Source: an uncultured Curvibacter sp.
GTDB lineage: Bacteria; Pseudomonadota; Gammaproteobacteria; Burkholderiales; Burkholderiaceae_C
NCBI GenBank assembly: GCA_903834975.1
Contig: CAILKX010000063.1
Location: 1-58,183 of the forward strand
Direction of reading: 5' to 3'
DNA: 58,183 nt
The notes under the pieces: model-generated
The model's input: the letters and a program-made list of their open reading frames with translations, nothing else
What the model was told of the DNA's origin: nothing
Database searches by the model: none
Part shown: one piece after another, positions 30,170 through 39,600 of the stretch
How positions within the stretch are numbered: position 1 is the stretch's first letter
How the letters are laid out: every line of letters begins with the position of its first letter
Translations under genes and position numbers: made by a program

Positions 30170-30247
30170 GCTGACGCACTGCCAAGTGGCTGGTCTGTTG
30201 AAGGGGTTGAAGGGTTTGCAGATGTGTCCGCGCCTGAAAGCCCCGCT

Positions 30248-31390
30248 TTAACCCGCGATCACGCCGTCTTTGCCTTCTTTCGCGTCTTTGGCCGATTTCG
30301 CTGACTCCTTGGCCGACTTGGTTTTGGCAGCGGCGACGCCCACTTCAGGCGCCAGCAAAGAGATGCCCAGCTCGGTGCGCACCTTGTTTTCGATCTCAAA
30401 AGCCAAGTCGGGGTTTTCGCGCAAGAATTCACGGGCGTTGTCTCGGCCCTGACCGATCTTTTCGCCGTTATAAGCATACCAAGCGCCGGATTTTTCAATG
30501 ATCTTGGCGTTCACCCCCATGTCAATGATTTCGCCTTGGCGGCTAATGCCTTCGCCAAACAAGATGTCGAACTCAGCGGTCTTGAAGGGGGGGGCAACCT
30601 TGTTTTTGACCACTTTGACCTTGGTCTCGTTGCCGATGGAATCGTCGCCTTTTTTGATCGTACCGGTGCGGCGAATGTCCAAACGCACGGAGGCGTAGAA
30701 CTTCAATGCATTGCCGCCGGTGGTGGTTTCGGGGCTGCCAAACATGACGCCGATCTTCATTCGAATTTGGTTGATGAAGATCACCATGCAATTGGTTTTC
30801 TTGATCGTGGCCGTCAACTTGCGCAGCGCTTGACTCATGAGCCGGGCTTGCAGGCCGGGCAAGGAGTCTCCCATTTCGCCTTCAATTTCTGCCTTGGGGG
30901 TCAGGGCGGCGACCGAGTCCACCACGATCAAATCGACCGCGCCAGAGCGCACCAAGCTGTCCACAATTTCCAGCGCCTGTTCGCCGGTGTCGGGTTGGCT
31001 GATCAAGAGGTCTTGCAGGTTCACACCCAGCTTTTGAGCGTACTGAATATCCAAAGCGTGCTCGGCGTCGACGAAGGCGCAGGTGCCGCCTTGCTTTTGC
31101 ATTTCGGCCACCACCTGCAGCGTCAAGGTGGTTTTGCCGGAAGACTCAGGACCGTAAATTTCGACCACCCGGCCGCGCGGCAGGCCACCGACGCCCAAGG
31201 CCACATCCAGGCCCAAGGAGCCGGTCGATACCACCTGGATGTCTTCAATGACTTCCCCTTCACCCAAGCGCATGATGGTGCCCTTGCCAAATTGTTTTTC
31301 GATCTGGGCCAGTGCGGCTTGCAGGGCTTTGGCTTTTTCGGCCTGGGCAGGGGTCAAGTTGGCAGCGGGGGTGCGAACAGCGGTTTCCAT
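30248..31390 (-). CDS. recA: Recombinase RecA
   Basis: 380 residues. RecA forms filaments on single-stranded DNA, drives strand exchange and triggers LexA cleavage. Walker A is GPESSGKT, Walker B is [10 protein letters not shown], and the DNA-binding loop region has [18 protein letters not shown]. The start at ATG 31388-31390 has GGAG 8 nt upstream; a longer frame to 31411 adds only seven residues. The C-terminal tail is Lys/Ala-rich ([18 protein letters not shown]), longer than in E. coli and basic where that tail is acidic. A LexA-type box and promoter lie 49-96 nt upstream. Confidence 0.98.
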   Translation of the reverse strand: METAVRTPAANLTPAQAEKAKALQAALAQIEKQFGKGTIMRLGEGEVIEDIQVVSTGSLGLDVALGVGGLPRGRVVEIYGPESSGKTTLTLQVVAEMQKQGGTCAFVDAEHALDIQYAQKLGVNLQDLLISQPDTGEQALEIVDSLVRSGAVDLIVVDSVAALTPKAEIEGEMGDSLPGLQARLMSQALRKLTATIKKTNCMVIFINQIRMKIGVMFGSPETTTGGNALKFYASVRLDIRRTGTIKKGDDSIGNETKVKVVKNKVAPPFKTAEFDILFGEGISRQGEIIDMGVNAKIIEKSGAWYAYNGEKIGQGRDNAREFLRENPDLAFEIENKVRTELGISLLAPEVGVAAAKTKSAKESAKSAKDAKEGKDGVIAG

Positions 31391-31438
31391 AAAAATCTCC
31401 AAGAGTGACAAGGGGTTAGGTCGGGACCCAGCAAATAG

Positions 31439-31454
31439 CTGGATGCTTGAACAG
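31439..31454 (-). promoter_or_regulatory. LexA (SOS) box of recA
   Basis: On the minus strand CTGTTCAAGCATCCAG has the CTG-N10-CAG architecture of gammaproteobacterial and betaproteobacterial LexA boxes. With its flank (TACTGTTCAAGCATCCAG) it closely resembles the E. coli recA operator. It lies just downstream of the predicted -10, where LexA would block RNA polymerase. Confidence 0.8.
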
Positions 31455-31457
31455 TAG

Positions 31458-31486
31458 TTTATGCGCTTCTTTTAAGGAATAATCAA
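31458..31486 (-). promoter_or_regulatory. Sigma70-type promoter of recA
   Basis: On the minus strand TTGATT (31481-31486) and CATAAA (31458-31463) are separated by exactly 17 nt. The LexA box begins 4 nt after the -10. Both hexamers are imperfect matches (4 of 6 each), but spacing and position support the call. Confidence 0.65.
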
Positions 31487-31509
31487 ATTATTTAGTCAGT
31501 TTAATTGAC
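31478..31509. promoter_or_regulatory. Two palindromes before the MarR gene, one overlapping the recA -35
   Basis: AATAATcaaATTATT (31478-31492) is a perfect inverted repeat covering the recA -35 hexamer. GTCAgtttaatTGAC (31495-31509) is a near-perfect one ending 4 nt before the marR ATG. MarR proteins usually bind such sites next to their own gene, so these are candidate autoregulatory operators. Confidence 0.5.
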
Positions 31510-31512
31510 CAA

Positions 31513-32022
31513 ATGAACCGAGATATCGCCATGCCCATCCCGCCCATAAAGCCCTCTCCTCCGGCGCATGACCATTGGCGAAAAACCCATTTGGGGCGTT
31601 TGATGGGCCACGCTCTGCGCCGTTTTGACGAGCGGGTGTTGGTGCTGATGGCCCACAACATCGAGGTGCCGCTGGCGCTCTCCAACCTCGCCGCCAGAGG
31701 CCAAGTGAGTGCAGCCCACATTCACATCACTCGGCATTTGTCCTTGCAGGGCTCGCGCCTGACGGACCTGGCGGCGCAGGCCGGCATGAGCAAACAGGCC
31801 ATGGGCGATTTGGTCGACCAATGCGAAGCCTGGGGTTTGGTCACCCGCCAAATCGATCCGCACGATGGCCGCGCGCGCAAAGTGCATTTCACCGAGATCG
31901 GTCTGAGTTGGCTTCAAGCCTTCCACGACGCCGTCACGCAGGCCGAGGCCGAATTCCGCAGCGCCGTGGGGCCTGAGGTCGCGACGGTGGTGGCTTTGGG
32001 GCTAGAGGCCTATGCCGAATGA
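31513..32022 (+). CDS. MarR-family transcriptional regulator
   Basis: 169 residues with a winged-helix domain: ITRHLSLQGSRLTDLAAQAG and MSKQAMGDLVDQCEAWGL form the helix-turn-helix, and RQIDPHDGRARKVHFTEIG is the wing. It would be a dimeric ligand-responsive repressor; ligand and targets are unknown. It is divergent from recA, 122 nt apart, with two palindromes in between. The two-component genes follow 52 nt downstream on the same strand. Several in-frame starts exist (Met 1 and Met 7); I keep the first. Confidence 0.85.
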   Translation: MNRDIAMPIPPIKPSPPAHDHWRKTHLGRLMGHALRRFDERVLVLMAHNIEVPLALSNLAARGQVSAAHIHITRHLSLQGSRLTDLAAQAGMSKQAMGDLVDQCEAWGLVTRQIDPHDGRARKVHFTEIGLSWLQAFHDAVTQAEAEFRSAVGPEVATVVALGLEAYAE

Positions 32023-32074
32023 CCCCTAAAATGCTTCAAAATAATCAAGGCCCAGCCAGACCAAGGAGACAAAC

Positions 32075-32749
32075 ATGCGGATATTGATTGCTGAGGACGA
32101 CCAAGTCTTGGCCGATGGCCTGCTGCGGACCCTGCGGGCCTCTGGTGCCGCGGTGGACCACGTGGCCAGTGGCACCGAAGCCGATGCCGCCTTGATGACC
32201 AACACCGAATTTGACCTGCTGATTTTGGATTTGGGGCTGCCCAAAATGCATGGCCTCGAAGTGCTGAAAAAACTTCGCAGCCGAGGCGCCACCTTCCCCG
32301 TCTTGATTTTGACCGCGGCCGACAGCGTCGAAGAACGCGTGAAAGGCTTGGACTATGGCGCCGACGACTACATGGCCAAACCCTTCTCGCTGCAAGAGTT
32401 GGAAGCGCGTGTTCGGGCACTCACCCGGCGCGGCATGGGCGGTGCGACCAGCACCATCAAACACGGCCCTTTGGTTTACGACCAAGGCGGTCGCGTGGCC
32501 ACCATTGACGGCAAGATGGTCGACCTATCGGCGCGCGAGTTGGGCTTGCTCGAAGTGCTGCTCCAGCGCGCCGGTCGCTTGGTCAGCAAAGAGCAATTGG
32601 TGGAACGCCTGTGCGAGTGGGGCGAAGAGGTGAGCAACAACGCCATCGAGGTGTATGTGCACCGGTTGCGCAAGAAGATCGAGCGCGGTCCGATTCGCAT
32701 CGCCACCGTTCGCGGCCTGGGTTATTGCCTTGAAAAAATCCCCAGCTGA
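32075..32749 (+). CDS. OmpR/QseB-family response regulator
   Basis: 224 residues. The receiver domain shows the acidic pair in RILIAEDDQ, the phosphorylated Asp in LLILDLGLPKMHG, Thr in LILTAAD and Lys in YMAKPFSLQEL. The C-terminal half is an OmpR winged helix (SARELGLLEVLLQRAGRLVSKEQL). It would be phosphorylated by the kinase encoded immediately downstream. The ribosome binding site AAGGAG is strong. The sequence is of the TctD/QseB type; the stimulus cannot be inferred. Confidence 0.92.
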   Translation: MRILIAEDDQVLADGLLRTLRASGAAVDHVASGTEADAALMTNTEFDLLILDLGLPKMHGLEVLKKLRSRGATFPVLILTAADSVEERVKGLDYGADDYMAKPFSLQELEARVRALTRRGMGGATSTIKHGPLVYDQGGRVATIDGKMVDLSARELGLLEVLLQRAGRLVSKEQLVERLCEWGEEVSNNAIEVYVHRLRKKIERGPIRIATVRGLGYCLEKIPS

Positions 32750-34190
32750 CACCCCTCTGCGCCTTTTTTCCCGGGTCCAACGCTCGCTGTTCGGCGAGAT
32801 CCTCGATTGGATGCTGACCCCCTTGCTGTTGTTGTGGCCGATCAGTTTGGCTTTGACTTGGCTCGTGGCGCAGGGCATTGCCAACAAACCTTTTGACCGC
32901 GCGCTGGAATACAACGTGCAGGCACTGGCGCAGTTGATCAGCGTACAAAACCACGAAGTTCATTTCAATTTGCCACAACCCGCCAGCGAGTTGCTGCGTG
33001 CCGACGACTCGGACATGGTGTACTACCAAGTCATGGGCACGCAGGGTGAATTTTTATCGGGCGAACAAAGCCTGCCCTTGCCCCCCGAGGAGAGCCACGC
33101 CAACATCGGCGTCGTCAAATTGCGAGACGACGAGTTCCGCGGTACCGACGTGCGCATTGCCCACATCTGGGTTCGGGTGCCCTTGATCAACGCCGAACCG
33201 GCTTTGATCCAAGTGGCCGAAACCCGAGAAAAGCGCTCCATCCTGGCGACTGAAATTATCAAAGGCGTGATGCTGCCCCAGTTCATCATCCTGCCTCTGG
33301 CGGTGCTCTTGTTGTGGCTGGCTTTGGTGCGTGGCATCAAACCCTTGTCTCAACTTGAAAAACGCATCCGCGCCCGCCGTCCCGACGATTTAAGCCCTTT
33401 GGATGAACACGCTGTGCCCATCGAAGTGGCGCCGCTGGTGTTGTCGGTGAACGACTTGCTGAACCGCCTCAAAGACTCGATTGCCACCCAAAAACGATTT
33501 TTGGCCGACGCCGCGCACCAACTCAAAACCCCCTTGGCGGGGCTGCGCATGCAGGCCGATTTGGCCCAACGTGAAGGCACGAATACGGCTGAGTTGAAGT
33601 TGTCGCTGCAACAAATTGGCCGCTCCAGCATCCGCGCCACCCACACCGTGAACCAGTTGCTGGCCTTGGCCAGGGCCGAGAACGGCGCGGCTGTGCTGGT
33701 CCACCACAGCTGCAATCTGGCCAGCATCGTCCAAGAAGTGGTGCGGGACTCCTACCCCAAAGCCTTGGAGCGCCACATCGACCTGGGCTACGAGGGCGCC
33801 GAAATAGACAGCCCCGGCGTGGTCTTGCAAGGCAACGCCAACTTGCTTAAAGAGTTGGTTCGCAACCTGGTCGACAACGCCTTGCATTACACGCCTTCCC
33901 CTGCCGAAAACCCGGGCATGGTGACCGCCCGCGTGTTGGCTCATCCCAAATCGAAACAACTGGTTTTGGAAATTGAAGACAGTGGCCCGGGCGTTCCAGA
34001 AGCAGAGCGGGCGTTGGTGTTTCAACCCTTTTATCGGGCTTTGGGCACCGAAGCCGATGGCTCGGGGCTGGGTTTACCCATCGTGATTGAAATTGCCAAT
34101 CAGCACAAAGCCACGGTCACGCTGGCCGATGCCAAGCCGGGCATGAACCCGCCAGGCTGCTTGTTCTCGGTGATGTTCAGCGTGGGTTAA
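32730..34190 (+). CDS. Sensor histidine kinase (QseC/TctE type)
   Basis: About 486 residues. A first membrane segment (MLTPLLLLWPISLALTWLVA) and a second near residue 190 (FIILPLAVLLLWLALV) bracket a periplasmic domain. Then come HAMP-like sequence, the phospho-accepting His in FLADAAHQLKTPLAGLRMQ, and the ATPase N, G1 and G2 boxes (NLVDNALHY, IEDSGPGVPE, GSGLGLPIV). No ATG suits the N-terminus before the first membrane helix. I use TTG 32730 (MKKSPADTPL), which overlaps the response-regulator stop by 20 bp; the true start is uncertain, the gene is not. Confidence 0.85.
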   Translation: MKKSPADTPLRLFSRVQRSLFGEILDWMLTPLLLLWPISLALTWLVAQGIANKPFDRALEYNVQALAQLISVQNHEVHFNLPQPASELLRADDSDMVYYQVMGTQGEFLSGEQSLPLPPEESHANIGVVKLRDDEFRGTDVRIAHIWVRVPLINAEPALIQVAETREKRSILATEIIKGVMLPQFIILPLAVLLLWLALVRGIKPLSQLEKRIRARRPDDLSPLDEHAVPIEVAPLVLSVNDLLNRLKDSIATQKRFLADAAHQLKTPLAGLRMQADLAQREGTNTAELKLSLQQIGRSSIRATHTVNQLLALARAENGAAVLVHHSCNLASIVQEVVRDSYPKALERHIDLGYEGAEIDSPGVVLQGNANLLKELVRNLVDNALHYTPSPAENPGMVTARVLAHPKSKQLVLEIEDSGPGVPEAERALVFQPFYRALGTEADGSGLGLPIVIEIANQHKATVTLADAKPGMNPPGCLFSVMFSVG

Positions 34191-34219
34191 AAAGCCAGCG
34201 ACTTCTCGGCCGATGCACC

Positions 34220-34972
34220 TTAACAAGGTTGCCAGTTATGCCCAGGCCAAACGGGTTTAGCGGCCTCCAAAGCGGCTTTGGTGCTGGGGCTGACCACCGG
34301 CACTTTGACCTGAAAGGTTTTCACGGCAGGCGAGTTCGAGGCCGCTGAGGCGGCTGAGGTGGCTTGCTTGGGGCCCGCGCTGCCCTCTTTGTCTTCGCCG
34401 ATTTTGGCGGTGTGAACGCCCCTGCTGGGCAAATCGTCCAAGGCTTTCTGGGCTTCTGCTTGGGTCGAATACCGGCCCAACACCAAGCCGGGGGAGAAAG
34501 GGCCTTGGGTCAACGGCTCGAAGGCCACCTTGCGCGCCCGCAACTCGCCTTTTTTCTTGGTCACCATCTCCGGATCGGGGTAACGCCCCATGTAAACCAA
34601 CCAATGCAAGACGGCCGGCGATTTTTCGGAAGCCTGAGAGCCAGCGGTCGATGCCACTGCGGTGACCGCGTCCATTTGAAACTGCTCTGGCGTCAAAAGT
34701 GCCAACAAGTTTTTCTTCACGCTGACGCTGGTTTTTTCGTCAAACGGGCCGAGTACCCAGCACTCGTTTTGCACCGGCGGTGGGGGCGGGTTGATGATTT
34801 TCTCGGCCTCTTCAGACGACACCAAGCGCAGGGTGTCGGGGCGGACTTGATGGGTCAAACGCTCGGGTTCACCCGACGAGGCCGCCGGCCAGCCCATGGC
34901 CGTTAAATGGCCCTGTGAGCCGAGAAAGTAAACCCCATTGGCCAGCAACAACAAGCCCAACAACCATTTCAT
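34220..34972 (-). CDS. SPOR-domain-like membrane-anchored protein
   Basis: 250 residues. A short N-terminal membrane segment (MKWLLGLLLLANGVYFLG) is followed by a Pro-rich linker (INPPPPPVQN) and a region that resembles a SPOR domain (VLHWLVYMGRYPDPEM to YSTQAEAQKALDDL). SPOR domains bind denuded peptidoglycan at division sites. The C-terminal ~70 residues are Ala/Ser/Lys-rich and not assigned. The start at Met 34970-34972 puts the membrane segment at the N-terminus. It lies 31 nt after birA on the same strand, so the two may be cotranscribed. Confidence 0.72.
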   Translation of the reverse strand: MKWLLGLLLLANGVYFLGSQGHLTAMGWPAASSGEPERLTHQVRPDTLRLVSSEEAEKIINPPPPPVQNECWVLGPFDEKTSVSVKKNLLALLTPEQFQMDAVTAVASTAGSQASEKSPAVLHWLVYMGRYPDPEMVTKKKGELRARKVAFEPLTQGPFSPGLVLGRYSTQAEAQKALDDLPSRGVHTAKIGEDKEGSAGPKQATSAASAASNSPAVKTFQVKVPVVSPSTKAALEAAKPVWPGHNWQPC

Positions 34973-35003
34973 ACCGCACACCCTGTATCAAATTAGCGCC
35001 GCA

Positions 35004-35873
35004 TTATGAGCGGGGTCGAACGCTCACTTCGGCGCTCTGAACGCGCTGCAAACCCGTCGCAGTATGCACCAACAAGGCCCCGCTGGCATCAACCCCGGCT
35101 GCCTCGCCTTGAGCCCCAGCAGCCGCCTGCGCAGTCGCCTGGCTCAGTTGAACCGCACGGCCTTTCAGCACATCACGCGCTGCAAAAGCAGGGGCAAAGG
35201 GCGCAAAACCGGTGCGCTCGAATTCACGAATGGCCGCCAGAACCGCCGGTACAACGCGGCGCAAAGCGGCCGACGCCGTCAAGGGTTCGGGCAGCTCGGA
35301 CAAAGCGGCCGGCGCGGTCGACAGTCCTTGAGCGACTTCAGCTGCGGGTAACTCGACGTTCAAGCCGATGCCGATCACGGCATACCGTGCAACAGGGGTT
35401 GGCCCTGCACCTGCACCTGCACCTGCACCTGCACCTGCGCCTGCGCCTTCGCTGCTTGCGGTCTCGATCAAGATGCCGCCAAGCTTGCGCTCTTGCCACC
35501 ACAAATCGTTGGGCCATTTCAGGCCCAAACGGGGATCGGACGACAAGCTTTGCGCCGCCGCCAGGCCCACCACCAAAGACAGGCCCGACCAGTCTTGGGG
35601 CGTCAAGTTCAAGCCCAAAGAAAAAGTCAACGAGGTGGCGTCACTGGACCAAACTCGCCCCATTCGGCCGCGGCCTGCGGTTTGGCGTTCAGCCAGCAGG
35701 AGCGTGGGTTCAACGCCCTGCGTTTGGGCTTTGAAGCGTCGCAACAGCTCGGTGTTGGTCGAGTCGATCTCGGGCAACACCTCGACCGTGAAGCCAGGCC
35801 AAGCGGGGCTGAGTTGCTCCCATAGCGATTCGGCAGCCCCTTGTAGCGTTGGCGAAGTCAGCGCAGTCGACAT
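35004..35873 (-). CDS. birA: Biotin--[acetyl-CoA-carboxylase] ligase, BirA catalytic core
   Basis: 289 residues. It activates biotin as biotinyl-AMP and transfers it to the carboxylase carrier protein. EIDSTNTELLRR, the biotinyl-AMP loop QTAGRGRMGRVW and LKWPNDLWWQERKLGGILIE are clear. No N-terminal helix-turn-helix is present, so it is not the repressor type. After ILIETASSE comes a (Gly-Ala)n run coded by a hexamer repeat, inserted at a surface loop. The start at ATG 35871-35873 overlaps the TGA of the SET gene (TGATG), which indicates coupling and rules out the longer frame to 36026. Confidence 0.93.
   Translation of the reverse strand: MSTALTSPTLQGAAESLWEQLSPAWPGFTVEVLPEIDSTNTELLRRFKAQTQGVEPTLLLAERQTAGRGRMGRVWSSDATSLTFSLGLNLTPQDWSGLSLVVGLAAAQSLSSDPRLGLKWPNDLWWQERKLGGILIETASSEGAGAGAGAGAGAGAGPTPVARYAVIGIGLNVELPAAEVAQGLSTAPAALSELPEPLTASAALRRVVPAVLAAIREFERTGFAPFAPAFAARDVLKGRAVQLSQATAQAAAGAQGEAAGVDASGALLVHTATGLQRVQSAEVSVRPRS
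35404..35447. repeat. 6-bp tandem repeat in birA (Gly-Ala run)
   Basis: About seven units of CCTGCA/CCTGCG, coding on the minus strand for alternating Gly and Ala inside the catalytic domain of BirA. The first five units are perfect. Confidence 0.9.
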
Positions 35874-36442
35874 CAAGCGGCCTTGGTCTTGATCTTGGCC
35901 TTGGTCTTGGTCTTGGCCTTGGTCTTGGTCTTGGCCTTGGCCTTTTTCTTGGCCAACTTTGGCGCAGCCGGTCGGCGTTTGGGCGAGAGCAGGGTGCCAC
36001 GGCATTGGGGTGCGCCGCACCAGCAAGGGTATTCGGCTTTCAATTTGGGCGTGTAGCGCTCGGAAATGATCAGGCCGTAGTCGTAATTCAACTCATCCCC
36101 GGCGGCAATGTTGCGCAAAGCACGGATGAAGATGCGGCCGTCTTCTTCGTCGGCGATGCAATTCGGATCGCAGCTGTGGTTGATCCAACGGGAGGAATTC
36201 CCGCCAAACAGCGCGTCAATCACCCGGTCGTCGTCTACGTGGAAATAAAACGTGTGGTTCGGGTCTTGCGGATCGTGGGGGTGGCGGTCTTGCGCCTCTT
36301 GCCACGAAATCACTTCGCCGGTGTACTCGATCAGGGTCTCGCCCTCGGCAATATCGGCCACCGCAAAGACGCCCTTGCCATGCACGCCTGAGCGCCGAAC
36401 TTGGATGCGACGACCTGTGATCGAAACCGGTTTTTTAGCCAT
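35873..36442 (-). CDS. SET-domain protein-lysine methyltransferase with repetitive Lys tail
   Basis: 189 residues. The SET domain spans residues ~10-140: RRSGVHGKGVFAVADIAEGE, the SAM/pseudoknot motif WINHSCDPNC and the active-site Tyr in LNYDYGLI. A post-SET zinc motif CWCGAPQCRG follows, although its third Cys partner is not clear. The last ~40 residues are Lys/Ala/Thr repeats (KAKTKTKAKTKTKAKIKTKAA) coded by a hexamer-like array. SET proteins methylate lysines, in eukaryotes on histones; bacterial substrates are mostly unknown. Its stop overlaps birA by one base. It is divergent from topB across 181 nt. Confidence 0.9.
   Translation of the reverse strand: MAKKPVSITGRRIQVRRSGVHGKGVFAVADIAEGETLIEYTGEVISWQEAQDRHPHDPQDPNHTFYFHVDDDRVIDALFGGNSSRWINHSCDPNCIADEEDGRIFIRALRNIAAGDELNYDYGLIISERYTPKLKAEYPCWCGAPQCRGTLLSPKRRPAAPKLAKKKAKAKTKTKAKTKTKAKIKTKAA
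35880..35948. repeat. 6-bp/18-bp repeat coding the Lys-Thr/Lys-Ala tail of the SET protein
   Basis: Units of CTTGGT and CTTGGC alternate in a higher-order 18-bp pattern (GT, GT, GC). On the coding strand this gives Lys-Thr and Lys-Ala dipeptides at the C-terminus. Copy-number change would alter tail length in frame. Confidence 0.85.
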
Positions 36443-36538
36443 GACTCAAAAATCTGTTAACTTAAAAAAAGGAAATGGGAAATTAACCCGACGCAGAATC
36501 AAGGCCTCTCCGGTGTTTTTTGAACACAGGTCAGGCAA

Positions 36539-36568
36539 TTGATCGACAAAAGACAGACCGATTGTAGA
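36539..36568 (+). promoter_or_regulatory. Possible promoter of topB
   Basis: TTGATC (36539-36544) and TGTAGA (36563-36568) are 18 nt apart, ending 55 nt before the topB ATG. Both hexamers are weak matches, so this is only a suggestion within the divergent SET/topB intergenic region. Confidence 0.3.
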
Positions 36569-36623
36569 AGCCCCCGTGCAGCCCCACTTCGAGGGCGCGC
36601 GCCGGCTTGAAAGAAAGAATGGA

Positions 36624-39600
36624 ATGACCAAAACATTGGTGATCGCAGAAAAACCCTCGGTGGCACAAGACATCGTGCGGGCCTTGACGCCCAGCAGCGG
36701 CAAGTTTGAAAAACACGACGAACACTTTGAGAACGACCAGTACGTGGTGACCAGCGCCGTGGGGCATTTGGTCGAAATTCAAGCGCCCGAGCAATTCGAC
36801 GTGAAGCGCGGCAAATGGAGCTTTGCCAATTTGCCCGTGATTCCGCCCTTCTTTGACCTCAAGCCGGTCGACAAAACCAAAACCCGGCTGAATGCGGTGG
36901 TCAAACAAGCCAAACGCAAAGACGTGACCGACCTCATCAACGCCTGTGACGCGGGCCGCGAAGGCGAGTTGATTTTTCGGCTCATCGAACAATACGCCGG
37001 CAGCACCAAGGCCGGCCAATTTCAGGCGCTGGGCAAGCCGGTCAAGCGGCTTTGGTTGCAGTCCATGACGCCGCAAGCCATCCGCGATGGTTTTGACAAA
37101 TTGCGCAGCGACGCCCAAATGCAAGGCTTGGCCAATGCCGCCCGCAGCCGCAGCGAAGCCGACTGGCTGGTCGGCATCAACGGCACCCGGGCCATGACGG
37201 CCTTCAATTCCCGTGATGGGGGCTTCTTCCTGACCACGGTCGGTCGGGTGCAAACCCCCACCTTGGCTGTGGTGGTCGAACGCGAAGAACAGATTCGCAA
37301 ATTCATCAGCCGACATTATTGGGAAATCCATGCCAATTTTGGCGCCGAGGCGGGGATTTATGCCGGCAAGTGGTTTGACCCCAAATGGAAAAAGGACGCA
37401 GAAGACGGCGAAAAGAAGGCCGATCGCGTCTGGAATGAGCGAGAAGCCACAGAAATCGCCTTGGCTGTTCGTGGCAAACCGGCCACGGTTTCTGAAGAAA
37501 GCAAACCCACCACGCAGGCGTCCCCCCTGCTGTTCGATTTGACCAGTTTGCAGCGAGAAGCCAACGGAAAGTTTGGTTTTAGCGCCAAAACCACCCTCGC
37601 TCTGGCCCAAAGCCTGTACGAACGGCACAAAGCCCTGACCTATCCCCGGACCGACTCTCGTGCTTTGCCGGAAGACTATTTGCCCGTGGCCCAACAGACC
37701 TTTGCCATGCTGGCCGACGGCAACACCACCTTGCGGCATTTGGCGCCGTTTGCCTTGCAGGCACTGAACAACGGCTACATCCGGCCGAACAAGCGAATTT
37801 TTGACAATGCCAAGGTCAGCGATCACTTCGCCATCATCCCGACCTTGCAAGCGCCCAGCGGCCTGTCTGAAGCCGAACAAAAACTCTATGACCTGGTGGC
37901 ACGCCGCTTCATGGCGGTCTTCTTCCCCAGCGCCGAATACTTGGTGACGACCCGCCTCAGTGTGGTCGATGCCAGCACATCACAGGGCCCACAGCAGCAC
38001 TTCAAAACCGAAGGCAAGGTGTTGGTCAAGCCCGGTTGGTTGGCCATTTATGGCAAAGAGGCCGCCGACGAAGTGGCCGACGCCAAGGACGGCGACAAAG
38101 GACAAAGCCTGGTGGCCGTTCAGCCTGGCGAGCGCCCCTTGACCGAGGAAGCCAATGCCAAGGGCTTGCAAACCCGACCGCCTGCGCGCTATTCCGAAGC
38201 CACCTTATTGGGCGCCATGGAAGGCGCTGGCAAGTTGGTTGAAGACGACGAATTGCGCGAAGCCATGCAGGAAAAAGGCTTGGGCACGCCTGCCACCCGC
38301 GCCGCCACGATCGAAGGCTTGATTGCCGAGAAGTACATGCTGCGCGAAGGACGCGAGCTGATCCCCACTGCCAAGGCCTTCCAACTGATGACCTTGCTGC
38401 GCGGCCTTGGCGTCGAAGAATTGTCACGACCTGAGTTGACCGGCGAGTGGGAATTCAAGCTCTCGCAAATGGAAAAGGGCCTGCTCAGCCGTGACGACTT
38501 CATGCAGCAAATTGCGGCCATGACCGAGCACATTGTTCAAAAGGCCAAGGAATACGACCGCGACACCGTGCCCGGCGACTACGCCACCCTGCAGACGCCC
38601 TGCCCCAACTGCGGCGGCGTGGTGAAAGAAAACTACCGTCGCTACACCTGCTGCGGCGCGAATGTTGCCCCGGAAAGTTCGGCCGAAGGCGCCTCCGATG
38701 GCTGCGGTTTCAGCTTCACCAAATCGCCCGCCGGACGCACCTTTGAGCCTGCCGAGGCGGAGCGCTTCCTGGCCGATAAAAAGATTGGCCCCTTGGATGG
38801 GTTTCGCTCCAAAGCGGGCTGGCCTTTCGTTGCCGAAATGGCCCTCAAATTCAGCGAAGAAGACAAAAACTGGAAGTTGGAATTCGACTTTGGCGACGAT
38901 AAAAAAGACGACGACAGCGGCGAACTGCATGAACTGGACTTGACCCAAACCTTGGGCCATTGCCCCAAATGCGGCGCGCCTGTGGTGGAGCACGGTGCCA
39001 ACTACGTCTGCTCAAAATCGGTCGCGACGCTCGAGCAAGCCACCCCGAGTTGCGATTTCAAGAGCGGCAAAATCATCTTGCAGCAGCCGGTTGAGCGCGC
39101 GCAAATGGAAAAGTTGCTCAGCACCGGCAAAACCGATTTGCTCGATAAATTTGTCAGCATGCGCACCCGCCGCGCCTTCAAAGCTTTCTTGGCTTGGGAC
39201 GCCACAGCGGGCAAAGTCAACTTTGAGTTTGAGCCCCGCGCCAGCAAATTCCCACCGCGCAAAACAGCGGCGGGCGCGGCCAAAACCACAGCCACCAAAA
39301 CGCCTTTCGGGAAAACGCCTGCTAAAAAAGGGGCCGCTAAAAAGGCCCCTGCGGCCAAAACCACGAAAGCAGAAAAAGCCGTCAAAGCACCGCGCAAAAC
39401 AACACCCGGCACCGGCGCCAACCCCAGTCCTGACTTGGCCGCGGTGATCGGTGCTGAGCCCGTGGCGCGCACCGAAGCGGTGAAAAAAATGTGGGATTAC
39501 ATCAAAGCCAATGGCCTGCAAGACGCCACCAACAAGCGCGCCATCAACGCCGATGCCAAATTGCTGGCGGTGTTTGGCAAACCCCAAATCACCATGTTCG

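Noticed and set aside
36531-37880. 449-codon minus-strand open frame opposite the topB 5' half
   Set aside because: Antisense shadow of the topoisomerase core; no recognisable domain and no ribosome binding site.
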